DNA of 64,000 nt, from positions 32,553,884 through 32,617,883 of the forward strand of contig CM074200.1 in the NCBI GenBank assembly GCA_037179385.1, given 5' to 3'. The notes beneath the pieces are model-generated. The model was not told the origin of the DNA, did no database searches, and saw nothing but the letters and a program-made list of their open reading frames with translations. A program made the translations under genes and the position numbers. Shown here one piece after another: positions 1-12,172 of this stretch. Every line of letters starts with the position of its first letter. Positions within the stretch are counted from its first letter, which is position 1. The DNA is from Holothuria scabra. Taxonomy: Eukaryota; Echinodermata; Holothuroidea; Aspidochirotida; Holothuriidae.

Positions 1-180
1 TTCTAAGGAATGTTTCATCAGTAAACATTTTCAGCAAAAGAAATCTCTGGAATGCATGGTATGTAACCAAAGCACTTATCTGAAATGCCTACTCAACATA
101 TGACCAAGGAACTGAGGAACTTAACCCTTCGTTAAGATCAAAAAAGAGAAGCTAGGATATAAAATCTATTTAAAACTTAC

Positions 181-365
181 TCAGCTTGTAATTCATTCAT
201 TACGTTGACGTCTATCATATGTACCATATGAGCAGGGACTTTACGTGCAACAAAACCAAACTTCTTGTTGTAAAGTTTGTTAACGTATCTCAACGAATTT
301 CCATAAGTGTCCATCAACTTTCTGCTTTTGTGTTTCAGATTTTCATAATCATTTACACGAGTTTC
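181..365 (-). CDS. GNPTAB: GNPTAB exon 20: site-1-protease site and start of the beta subunit
   Basis: 185 bp, phase 0 in and phase 2 out at GA|GTAAGT. It encodes HKSRKLM then [20 protein letters not shown] and [14 protein letters not shown]. Human reads RQLK|[20 protein letters not shown], where the bar is the site-1-protease cut. The matching cut is after Met1300 (RKLM|D), codons near 309-323. This proteolysis in the Golgi activates the enzyme. The gene continues left of the window. Confidence 0.96.
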
Positions 366-3300
366 CTGTGGTATGACAAAGAACAGAGATAGCAGCTAAG
401 TAACACATAGAGCTAATGACATACTCTACGAGTTGATGACAAACTACAGATTATTTTGGGTACTTGCAGCTCTGCATTGACATAAATATTCCTAGAAATA
501 CAAACCCAAGTTGGAAAGCAACCATTAGTCATAATAAAAATATGAAGTGGTTTATACTTTGCTAATAACTTCAAGAATTATATTTTTTTTTTTTTTTTTT
601 TTTTTTGTGATCACACCATCTTCAAGAATAGCTGATCCCACTGGTGAAAATTTCAGCCCATCTGGATAGAATACTGGACCACTAAAAATGTTTCATACTG
701 TTCTTCTTAGGGAGGAGCCAAAGAAGTGTGTCCAACATGTCCCTACTTCTGATGTCCACTTCATTTTTAACAAGTTTTTCGCAATCAACCAAACTCCATA
801 ATGCACACCAATCACCCAAATCTTAGAACCATCAACTTTTCTCCCATCTTCCCTAATAAGGATCTTTCATGAAATTTCAGGATAAAGAAATTGTATTTTC
901 TACTCCAGACATTCTCTTGCATGATGATTTCAATACAAAGGACTATCGCAGGATCACAAACGATCTTATATAAACTATCACAGGGTTAAGAGGGCGAAGG
1001 TGGAGTTGGGTAGTAGGTATGCCAAGTCTTTGTCAGAGCAATGTATTTTTTAACCTTCTCAACAAGTCTACTTCATCATGTGACTCAACATTTTTTATTA
1101 GCATGCCTTATCAAACAAACATCAAGTAACCTATAAACAAGCCCATCTCAAGATTAAACTAAAATATCTTTTTGAAAATACCTACCTCATTTCTTGTACT
1201 GCTCTTGTTAGAAAAGAGATCTGTTCTCTCCCATGGAAGAAAGCTGTTTTCTCTTGAATATTTCTCATTGGCTTTAACCATCTTCTCATTGAGAGGTTCC
1301 AGGACAACTGATTCAGAGTGCTTCTTCGTGTTTTCACCTCCAAGTGAGGACAGTTTCTCTTCTTTGGTTATTTTTCTCCCATCCAATATCCTCATTTTAA
1401 CAGGTTTACCTTTAACCAACCCAACATCTTTAATTCTTGTTGATGACAAAACCTTTGATTGGTCAGCTGCAATTTCATCTCCTGTTGCCCTCTTAGATAC
1501 CCTCACCTCACCCTCAATTGACAACAACCGCCTGTTATTTCCTCCCTGGGCATCAACTTTTTCTTCACCAGCATTTTGATTCTCCTTTAATCCATTGCCA
1601 TCCCCTCCCAAACCCTGATCACCTAAATCATCATGGCCTCTCTTTGGTAATGCTGCATCACCATCAGCAAGACCATCCATCACCTGATTGATGACATCAT
1701 CAGGGATACCAGCAGCACCACCCATTTCTTGCTCACCATCTACCTGATTTAATGACAATGGGTCCTTCTTATCATCTTTTGCTGTCTCTTTCCTTGCTCC
1801 ATCTCCCTCACGTATGTCATTGTCTCTTCTCTCCTCAAATTTGTTTTGGATGTCCTGACCAAACTTTGGTAAGTTTACATCTGGTACATTGGGTACCTGA
1901 AAATTCTGTCCAAGTTGATTAATTGGTATTTCACCCTGCTTGGGCTGTGCAAGTTTAAGACCAACAGGCTCTTTGGGAACACCCTGCTGTCCAAGGTCTT
2001 GTAATGGTAAACCTTGCTGGACTACCCTCTGTTGTGGTAAGCCTTGTTGTCCTACTACCTGTTGTGGGACACCCTGTTGTACTGCCAGCTTTTGTGGGAA
2101 ACCTTGTTGTCCTGCCAGCTGTTGTTCAACTCCTTGTTGATCTGGTACCTGTTGTGCAAAACCTTGTTGAACGGGTACCTGTTGTGCAAAAACTTGTTGA
2201 ACTGGTACCTGTTGCAGAACACCTTGTTGTCCCACTAACTGTTGTGCAACACCTTGCTGTACCGCTACCTGTTGCGGGAAACCTTGTTGTCCTACTGCCT
2301 GCTGTGGGACACCTTGAACCCCTCCTATTTGTTGTAGGCCTTGTTGTCCAATGACGTGTTGTGGTAAACCTTGTCGCCGGATGCCCTCTTGTGGTATGCC
2401 TTGCTGCATCATAACATTTTGTGCAGCATTCTGCTGAAACACCTGTTGAGCTTGAACTTGTTGTGGAACACCCTGAATCACAGGTCCTTGAGCATTTACT
2501 TGTTGAACAAGGTCTTCAGCTTGAAACCTTAACTGTTGTTGATCTTGCTGCAGCAGTTGATGTTGTGCCATATTTATTTGCTCCCCCACCCCTTGCACAA
2601 TGTTCTGCTGGATACCCTGCCCAGGGTTTAATTTCATTTTTTCCTGTTCCTGTCTTATCTGCTCTTCAAAACGTTTATGTTTCTCAGCCCTTTGTTGAGC
2701 AAGTACTTGCTTTAAATCATCTGTCAATTCTCGATGTTCTTTCTTAACCTCTCCCAAATTTTGCTGGCCCTCACCAAGGCCCTCTCCCACCTTGGGCATA
2801 TCCCCAGCTTGTTGAGCATTTTTTTGTTCCATGGCTAATTTCCTCTGCTCATCAAAGGCAGGAGAATGAATGTACTCTTCAAGGATTTGAGATTTTTCTA
2901 AGTTGTAACCTTTTTCTGTCAAATCACCTACCAAAAAAAAGAAAGAAGTTCTTGTTTTCTCTCTCTCACTGTGACTGAGACACTGAGGGTTTATTCAAAG
3001 CATCAATTCAACCCACCATCATATTTCAATCATACAAGTGAATGAAACAAGGAGTTTGCATGAAGTTTCTTGATAAAGTAACAAACAAGGGCCACAAAGA
3101 AATGTGGATGAAATAAACTCAATTTGGAGGCAATATTTTGCCATCTTTATGACTGATTTTTAAGGAGCCTCAGTTTAACTCTAATCCTCTTCAGAGTAAC
3201 GACCAAAGGACCAACAAAAGAAATCAGCACCCTGAAATTACAGTAACAATTTTTTCGTGTGTGGGGAGGAGGGGGAGGGTTCTGTGCAATAGACATTTTG

Positions 3301-6300
3301 TTTCCAAAAATGAAATTTATACTCCTAACTGACCAACATTTAGGGAGGCAAGTGGTTTTAAAACATGTCCATTTAATCCCTTCTTCACACTGGAGAAATG
3401 AAAGAAGTGCATGTGCAACAAACACTTCATACCTGTTTGCAAAGAGTTTTACAATGCAAATAGACACTGTATGTCTTGAACAGCATTTGAAAATCGACTT
3501 CAAAGAATTCTCTAACTGAAGACATAGTTTCAAAATTCAAATCAGAAAGACCTGAACACCTTACTGAAATATTTTGCAAAGTAAAAACAAACATCTATCA
3601 GTTCTGATATCTGTAGGCTAATTATCATTTTTTATATGAAAAAATACCATACCAGAAGGGCAAACATACCTTGTTCAAGCATTTTGTCTAATTTAGCAAT
3701 TCTTTGAATTATTTCATCTGTTAAAAGCTCATTTGCCACTTCAGGAACTTGTTTAACATCTCGTATCTCTTTCATGTCAATCAAAGGCTTCCTGTTATAA
3801 GAAGATTTCAAATGATCAAATAATCACCACTTTCACTGTCACTATGTCAATGTCAATGAATTCAAACAAAAATACATAAGCCAATTACCATGGATGTAAC
3901 CTTCCTACATTATATCCCATGTCAAACTTTATCCCAAAGAAATCAAACTGGTGAATTTTCCCCAAAACAATCACCTGGGTTTCTGAACTCTCTGTTGCAT
4001 CAACTTTCATGACTTTTCCATGACATTTCCAAGACCAAATAAAAGATTTTTATGACTTTTCCTTCACTTCTTTCACTGGTTAACATACAATATGAGGGGT
4101 AGAGAGTGACAAAATGGAATTTGACAATACATTTTAATGTGAATAATTGCCAGTGAGAATGGAAATATGTTACTTTTTAAGAATGCGAATAACATTTCCA
4201 TAACTTCACAAAATTTCCATGAATTTTAAAACTTTTCTATGCTTTGAATTTTCACGACTTTTCAAGGTATCTATGACCCTGGGAACACTCAATCATTGCC
4301 ATTTAGTGCTCAGTGCAAAATAATACAAACATTCAGTGAAGGAAAAGTCATTTTCATAGATGGATTGGTGTTGCAAGCAGCCACATTCTGCTCAAGCTTT
4401 AAGATATGTCCAACTAGAGCACAGCTAGAACTTGTGTGAAATTAACAAAAAAGGATCAATTCCATCAAATATTTTCCAATTCATTTCAAAAAACTTGAGA
4501 CTTGATGCCACGTTATCTTTTAACTGTAACTTAAATATCTGTAAGGTTTTCTTTGAAAGGATGAGGGAGGGGAGTAATGAAGCATCTTAACTAGGAAATT
4601 TCTCATATTTCTCTCCAATATTTCCCCATCTTTCATGGTATTTGTCCCAAGCAGTAAACTAAATAACTTCTTTAAGCTATATTAAGCAAGCCTTCCAAAA
4701 TAATTTACAGAGACAGAGTGCTCTCCAAGTTCTACAGTAATACCATACCTGACAAGCATAAAAACAATGGAACAAGATAGTTCACCCATTAACATGACAA
4801 ATCACACAATTGTTAAGCTTAAAAAGCACAAGAACATCAAAAATTCATGCAGAAAAGTGTTCACCTATATGAATAATTTATTTTATCTCTAACAATACCT
4901 TACCTGTCCTTTTCTTCAATTTCAGGAAAATGGTATGGTTCTTCTGTAGGGCCATGGTGGGTTTGGTTATTACCTAGTATGTCCTTTTGTAGCATTCCAA
5001 CTGCCCTTTCCTTAACTGGTCTGGTGTCCACATTTACGCGAAAGGTTACCTGTAGGCAACAAATATAACAGAGTATAAGTACAGTACTATGGAAGCATGC
5101 GGATATGTAGGGCTATTGTCTCCGGCTTTGTTTGGGGGGTGAGAACTTCCACCAATGACCCAACCTTGCAATGCAAAAAACACCTAAAATAGCAGTTTTT
5201 CTCTCTATCCTTTGACTTTTCCCTAATGTTGTGCGCCAAAATACACACCCCCCCCCCCACGACACACGACACAATCCTGGCTACACTACTGCCGGCTTGC
5301 ATGGTGTTTCCTCTTACTGTCCACTAAGTTTTACATGCGCTTTAATTCACCATCACATATTGATTCCGTGGTCACTAAACAAGCAACCCAAGACTGGTTG
5401 CAAAAAATCAATTGCCACCAATGGATTTTAACGAAGTCTTAAAGTGGTTGCCAAGGTAAAAAGTGCATGAACCCACCAATGGGGTTCCTTGATTTTTGAA
5501 ATCCAACAGTTTGCTTTCACACTGACTATCTGATAACATATTGGTTCCAATATTCAACACCTTCCCAAATCTGTTGGTTGAAGACTTTCTTAGTTTAGTA
5601 AGTTTAAGATTTCAATAGAATTTACAGTGCTGAAAGGTGGCTCTGTCCCATGAGCCAATTTGTGTTGACCACAAATCAGCCATGAGAAGATTTGCACATC
5701 GACTTTTACATGATATTCCATCACAATAGGCACAGAAAAACATGGAAGGTAACACATGCCATCCAACCAAAGCTAAAGCAAAGATGCTGCAGAATCTCAA
5801 TACTTTGGGAATGTTATGGGGACAAAGGTTCCTTTGGTGTTTTGCCTTAAAAGATTATCCATCTATTGTTAATATCCTGATACATTTCATGCTCAAAAAT
5901 GATTAAATGCATAGAGAACAATTTTTACAGTAATACTGTAACACTAAAGTGATTTACCTAATCATTGTGCACAATACTGAAACTAAGGAAAGCAGAAATA
6001 ATTGCAGACCAGTGACATCTTATAAATCCAACAGTCCAATAATTGCAGTTTTCCTTCCGCATGCCACACTATTTTCTCTCAAATCACTGTCCCTAATGCT
6101 ATTTTCACAGTCTCATTCAAATATTTTGGTATTTCACAATTTCTGAAGAAGTGAGAGCTATATATCTCTGCTGATATCTTGAATGTTTGCATTGTCATAA
6201 TGAATCACAAGTAGGTAGAAATAGCACCCATGCAGTTAGTTTGATACAGTTTTATGGCCCAGTTTCCAGCCTATTGGTTCAAGTCAAGCCAGCCACTGCT

Positions 6301-9300
6301 TTTTTTCCAGTTGTGGCTCACTGGCACCAATGAAATACAGTATGTAACAGATCCCCAAATATACTTCAATAAACTCTTGAAGGGTGAAATTTTTCATCAC
6401 AACTTAGAGACACTTTGATCATGCCTTCTGGACAGATTTTGTGCAATACAATGTAACTGGATAAATTGTAAATAAGCTTATTCCTCTCAAGGTAACTAAT
6501 CAGCAAATATCTGCTTACAGAGCCTTTGTTTATGATCAGACTAAGAAAGATTATTTTACAGTTACTTCATGCTTGATTTAGCAAAAATGTGACACCACTC
6601 CTCTAACATCTAAAAGTTTAACTACAACATATAAACTTTTTCAGTCCGTGGGTATCTGTACCTAACAACCAAAGTGCTGTGTGTAAAGAAATGACAGCTT
6701 CCTTAAAGTTTTCATGACAACTGAAGAGTTTTACCTCTAAAATTTGCCAAAATAACTTAGCCAAACTTAGCAGCCATCACTTGTTTGTATAAAAAAATTG
6801 AATGTCTTCTACTCCCAACCCAATGAGCGTGCTCTCAAATCCTCAAAGTCATTAACCACTGATCAAGTCACATTCCCTTGCTCTAAGAAACTTCATCCAC
6901 TGACTAGTGTGACAATACCTCAATACATGTAACATTTTTGTGGTATCACTCAGAAATTGCTGAGATATTTTTACTGTTTAAGAAATGTTTCTTTCCTTTT
7001 GTTCAAACAGTTTCAGGACAAATATGAAAACATCCTGCCAATAAAGACTACCCTTGAGTCTTACTTAGAGTGCTTAAGGCTTGAGGATGTCCAATCAAGA
7101 TAGCAGTGTCTTCTTGGAATAATAACTATTCATGTATATCATCTATGTTTCACCTTTACTAGAAACATATATAGCCTATTACCATGTTACATCCTTTCTG
7201 GTAGGCCATGCCCATTGCTGGGTACAGATTAAACGGTCATCTTCTGCTGCTTCTCAGCTAGCTATGTGCACTGTATTACAGATTTTGACTGGCAGTCAAC
7301 AAAGGGCTCTAGATGTCAGTGATAACATTCCTACTGTACTACCTGATTTGCAAGAAAAACAAACAAGTTCACACATATGGTGCACTGCCCATCAATGCAG
7401 GATTTTGACAAGGGTCTTGTAATAACATTGACAACAAGGTAACTGATCAGTTGAAAAGTATCCAAAGAAGATCTACAAAGCAACATGATTGAACACCAGC
7501 TCCCCCCCCCCCCATCCCCAAGGGAATATTAGTGAAAGGCATAAATTGAAAAGTTTCTTACCTCAGTATGTTCACCATCAGTGTTTTTACCAGACATTTT
7601 CAGCACCACAGTGGTATCAGAGAAATTCTTAAACAATACAAGATGGACAGTCTTAAATATCTGTGCAATGGTAGCGGCTCTGACTGCGCTGTTTGGTTGA
7701 TAGTGTCCTTCTTCTATGCTTCCAGTTTTACCAAAGATAGGTGTGACATTGAAATATGCAACTTGTAAACCTGGTGAAGAATACAATTGTTGAGAGGAAT
7801 TACATGCAAAGACACAAGAGGATTAGGGGAGGAGGGAAGAGATCCTTCACAGAAACATCTTAATGAACTGATTCAGATAAAAGGTAAAAGGTTATGGATG
7901 TAAGGTGCTGTTTTGTACTAATGCTTATTTACTCAATGGCTCTTAGTGACTGACACACAGTTTACATTCAAATAAGCAACAGTCACTCTGAGCGGGTGAT
8001 GAGTTAGCTAGTTAGTTAGTTAGACAGAGTTTTACGGCGAGTGATGAGAGACACACTTCTAAATCACACCTGCTACACATTGGTAGTGCAACCTCTCTTT
8101 GGTAACAATTTCTGCACAAGATAAACAAAATTTCTGACTTCAAGCAACTTACTGGAAATAACTTTGACTAGCTTGCACACCTGCTATGAAATATCCTTCT
8201 AGAAGTATGTTTCATAGTTGGTAAGGCAAAAATATTTTATACAGCACACATTCAATTAATTTGTGAGAAAAAGTGCACCAAGATGGCCATCTGCTTTGGT
8301 TTTGTGTGAAAGTTTGGACATGCTCAAGTAAATTACCATATTTTGCAAGAAAGTTGAAATATGAAAAGGTAAGGTCAAAATCAATTCACGTATTGCAGGA
8401 ATATTATATTGTATTGTTTACCATTCAAGTTTACCTTTTGCTTAAAATATTACAGCTCTCTTCGTCAAATCAGACAATTTATAGCTTCACGGTGGCCATC
8501 TTTGTGTGCCTTTTTGTCCCAGTAGGTGGCCACCATTTACGGATAGGACGTATGCCTTACATGCTGTGTCCATGTATATAAGTCAGTGGCTGCAACACAT
8601 AACCTTCTGGTTTAATCTAGTAACACTCACAGCTTTTTTTCAGTTCTGAGACAATGGATTATAATCCTCACTACATTGCTTATGCTAATTATCACACCAA
8701 TTAGCAGTAGAATCCATTTTAAGGTCTTTGTTATAACCTTGACTGGAAATCAAACACCCAGGATTTGCTGAGTGAAAATCGGATACCCTACCAACTAGAC
8801 CACACACTTGGTGTTAGGATGCAGAAAAGGTCACATGATCCTGAAAATTATATTACTTTGAAGGGCACCAAGCACTATTGCCAAAAATAATAGGCCACAG
8901 CTTTCTTGGGCTTGGCTCATTTCCAGCCCTGAAATCTGATAATGAGTTTGGATAACACTGATGATCCAATTGTTCAAAACATGGTCTCAATGAGAATTTC
9001 ATTGTTTTATACATGTAAGTCACTTCTAACAGAATTGTCACTTTTATTATGCATGTTTGTTCTTCACAATGCAACCAGCCAATGAATGACTTACCTTTTG
9101 GCAATGTTATATTCTGAGGACCTGTTATCATTTCTGAGAACATATTACCAAAATTTGCTGTTCCACAGTCCCCTGCATCATAACCACATTCTAGATTATT
9201 ACAGGCCTGGTGGGACAAATATAATTTGTAAAGTTTTATTTGTCTCTCAAAAACTTTTTGTCAAAATGATCAAAAGTTGATGCAAAGCAAAAAGGGACAG

Positions 9301-12136
9301 CCTTTTTATAGTTATTTGTGTCCTTTACATAAATATAAGCTTCAATCATTATTAGTATTCATAAATACTAATCATTAGTACTATCATACCGACTCCAAAG
9401 GCTATGAGAAACAATTGTGTTTCCTAGAGGCTTGTATCTTTTAAAATACCTACACTCTGAATTCTGCTGCTTCCTCTTCCATATGGTAAGACAGAGTCTT
9501 ACTCCTCAAATACACATTTGGGTGGGTAAGCTGAAGTTTAAACATTTTGCTTTTAACATTCTTTTTTTTTTTACAGTTTATGATACACTACATTTCATCA
9601 GATAAAGAAAAGCAAATTTTCACATGCAACATTTTAAATTGATGATCTAAGCACATGAGATAATTTTAAACTTGCACCAGGCCAAGAAGAAACAGAAAAA
9701 CATACCTTTATAAGGAAATGTGGTTTTACAGATTTGAATGGTTCCTCTCAATTTAACCACATTTCAAGACTTTCAAAGAATTCTGTACTTTTTACAAAAG
9801 TTTGAGACTATTGCAAGGTGTTGAAAGATGCAAATTAAAATCACACTTCTATTAAAAACCTCTTGAATACTACATGCATGTGGCCAGGGGCAATCTAAAG
9901 GTACAGCAGACTTTGTGTTTTGTGTTATGTGAAATTGGGAAACCCTTGATCAATTTTGTTTCTTTTTTTCTTTTCTTTTTGAGTAATTTCCCTAGCAATA
10001 AAATACTTACAGTGTCACAATATTTGTCTGCAATCCAGGAGTTGGCACAGCCACTGCTGCAGTACACTAATAACATAAAATATAGAGAATTGTGAGTGTT
10101 AAAGACAGTTATTAATTACACCAGACAGTTCCTATTCTTCCAACCTACTCATTGCAGGATGTAAATTAGTAACATGGTATTTAATGAAAAACCAACATGA
10201 GTGAATTATATCGTATGAACTTAATGAAATGGTAAAGTTTAAATATAGTTTCACATAAGATTTAAGTTCAGAGTCAAATAAAAATCAAATATAATGGTCA
10301 AGTTTTTCCCTTCAGTCCCCTCTTATTATAGCTAGAATATGCAGTGGGCATATTCTTCACCCACACCATCCCCCAGCCCACAGTTGGTACAACAAGGAAA
10401 ACTTTCTAACCAATTGGTTTAAGTCCAGCCCACCACTGGCTTGTACAACAAGGTGTGAGGAAGCATGATGATTGCACTGAGTCCAACCTCTCCACACTGC
10501 TGCAGTAGTCAAAGCCATTAATTTCCTCCTGAAAATTATGTTGCACCTTCTGAAAACAAGAAACTTGATTTGTACCTACCTGGGCAGGTTTTCTTTTTTT
10601 GTTCTTGATTTGGTGATTAGAAAATGAAAAAGTAGTTCTGGTTACTTATTCATAAGGAGGTTTTTGTCAGTAGTAGCTTGGGAGCCAAATTTGGTCAATT
10701 GCTCAGGTGAATTAGTTATAGTGAAGTACTCTGGAGCAAGCCAGAGAGATGTAATTTCCTCTCAGATTTTGCAGTTGTTTTAACTTATTTCCACTTAACC
10801 CTTTACCGTTGTTTGGGTCCTTTTGGACCCATGCAGAGAGCTCGGCTGTCACACATCTTTACTGTTTCACGCGGAGCTCGAAACTGCCAGTAGCTACCCG
10901 AAAATTCGGCCACAACAGCGAGAGAGACAATAGTTTAAGGTCACGGGGTCAATGGCCTACGGAAGCCGATGCAGGGCGGGCTACGTCCGCTTTTCCGCCC
11001 AATCCCGAGGTGCGCAAATATGCCCCGATCGGAGCACAACGGTAAAGGGTTAAGTATTACCTTGATAGTTTTAAATGCAGCACCATGACCAAAATTACAG
11101 CTTTACAGAATATACTTAAAGATGTGATTACACAGTATGCCTTAAACTGCATGAAAATATGCTAGTGAGTAATTTTGGGGTAATTTTCTGGAGGCATGGT
11201 AAAAAATTTTGTCCTGAAGGCCTAAAGAATATTGGTTGTAAAGTCAAGCATTACTTAACTAAAACCCCCCTTGGCAAGATATACTTTTAGACATTTCCAA
11301 GTGTGATACTTACAAGCATCTAGATTGGAATCCCCTCCAACAGCAACACCAGCCCCTCCAAGTGGTCCAGGGGCATCCACACCTTCAGAGGAGTAAACAA
11401 GGTGCATTATGTGAAAACATCAGGAAAAATATACATTCATTCATACAAGTTTGGCATTAGAATATTTTCAAGGGAGCCTAAAAGTTTGCCCTCATGAAAT
11501 GAAAGTCTGCCCCCTCCCCTTTCTACTATGAACACACTCACCACCCACATGACTTGTCACGACCAGCCTCTTCAAAGTCATTCAATTTTATTTGCATTTC
11601 TTTTCTTTACTAGCAATTCATGCCAAAGCAATATTTGTGGACAAAGAACACATTTCTTGCAGAACAAGCAAGAAAATAAGATATGTTAAGAGAGTGGTTA
11701 GAAGTAAATAGGGAGGGAAGGGTAAGACTACACAAAAGGCATGATAATGAATGACAAACATTCTGCAATAATGTATGTTCATTCATACTTAATTATAATC
11801 CTCAACTTCTGTTTGTCCATTACCATCAGGTGACCAAGCGTTATCCTGACATAAACTCATAGTAATGGATGAATGCACTCATCTTAGTCAACTGCATTTT
11901 ACTGAGGGCTTTGTTGTTTTTATGTGGTAATTTGCAAACAGAAATTTGCATTCCTTTCTATATTTAACATCAAAATATTGTAGCATAAAAATAAACAATG
12001 CTAAACAACTCTGGACCTGTGCATCAAAACAGGATTATTGCCTCCAGGGGTCAATGTTTTTGCCAGATGCATTCAGCTTGCAACCCCAGGCATCACTTTG
12101 AGACTTCTTGTGTAAGGCGCTATATAAGAACTGTTA

Positions 12137-12172
<36 letters not shown>

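Larger units (their letters stand above)
5050..7561 (-). other. GNPTAB intron 16
   Basis: 2.5 kb. It holds C-runs near 5251 and 7502, a reverse-oriented SINE fragment (6232-6325) and a copy of a dispersed repeat (6478-6890) also present at 42.05-42.45 kb. The rest is featureless. Confidence 0.7.

Noticed and set aside
1940..2140. Plus-strand Cys-rich frame that looks keratin-associated or toxin-like ([12 protein letters not shown] pattern).
   Set aside because: It is the antisense shadow of the Gln-rich repeat: CAACA codons read backwards give Cys/Thr/Pro. The minus frame is supported by orthology on both sides.
5087..5302. Possible hAT-like MITE ending near GGCTACACTACTGCCGG.
   Set aside because: Only one end looks like a hAT terminus; no matching inverted end or duplication was found.
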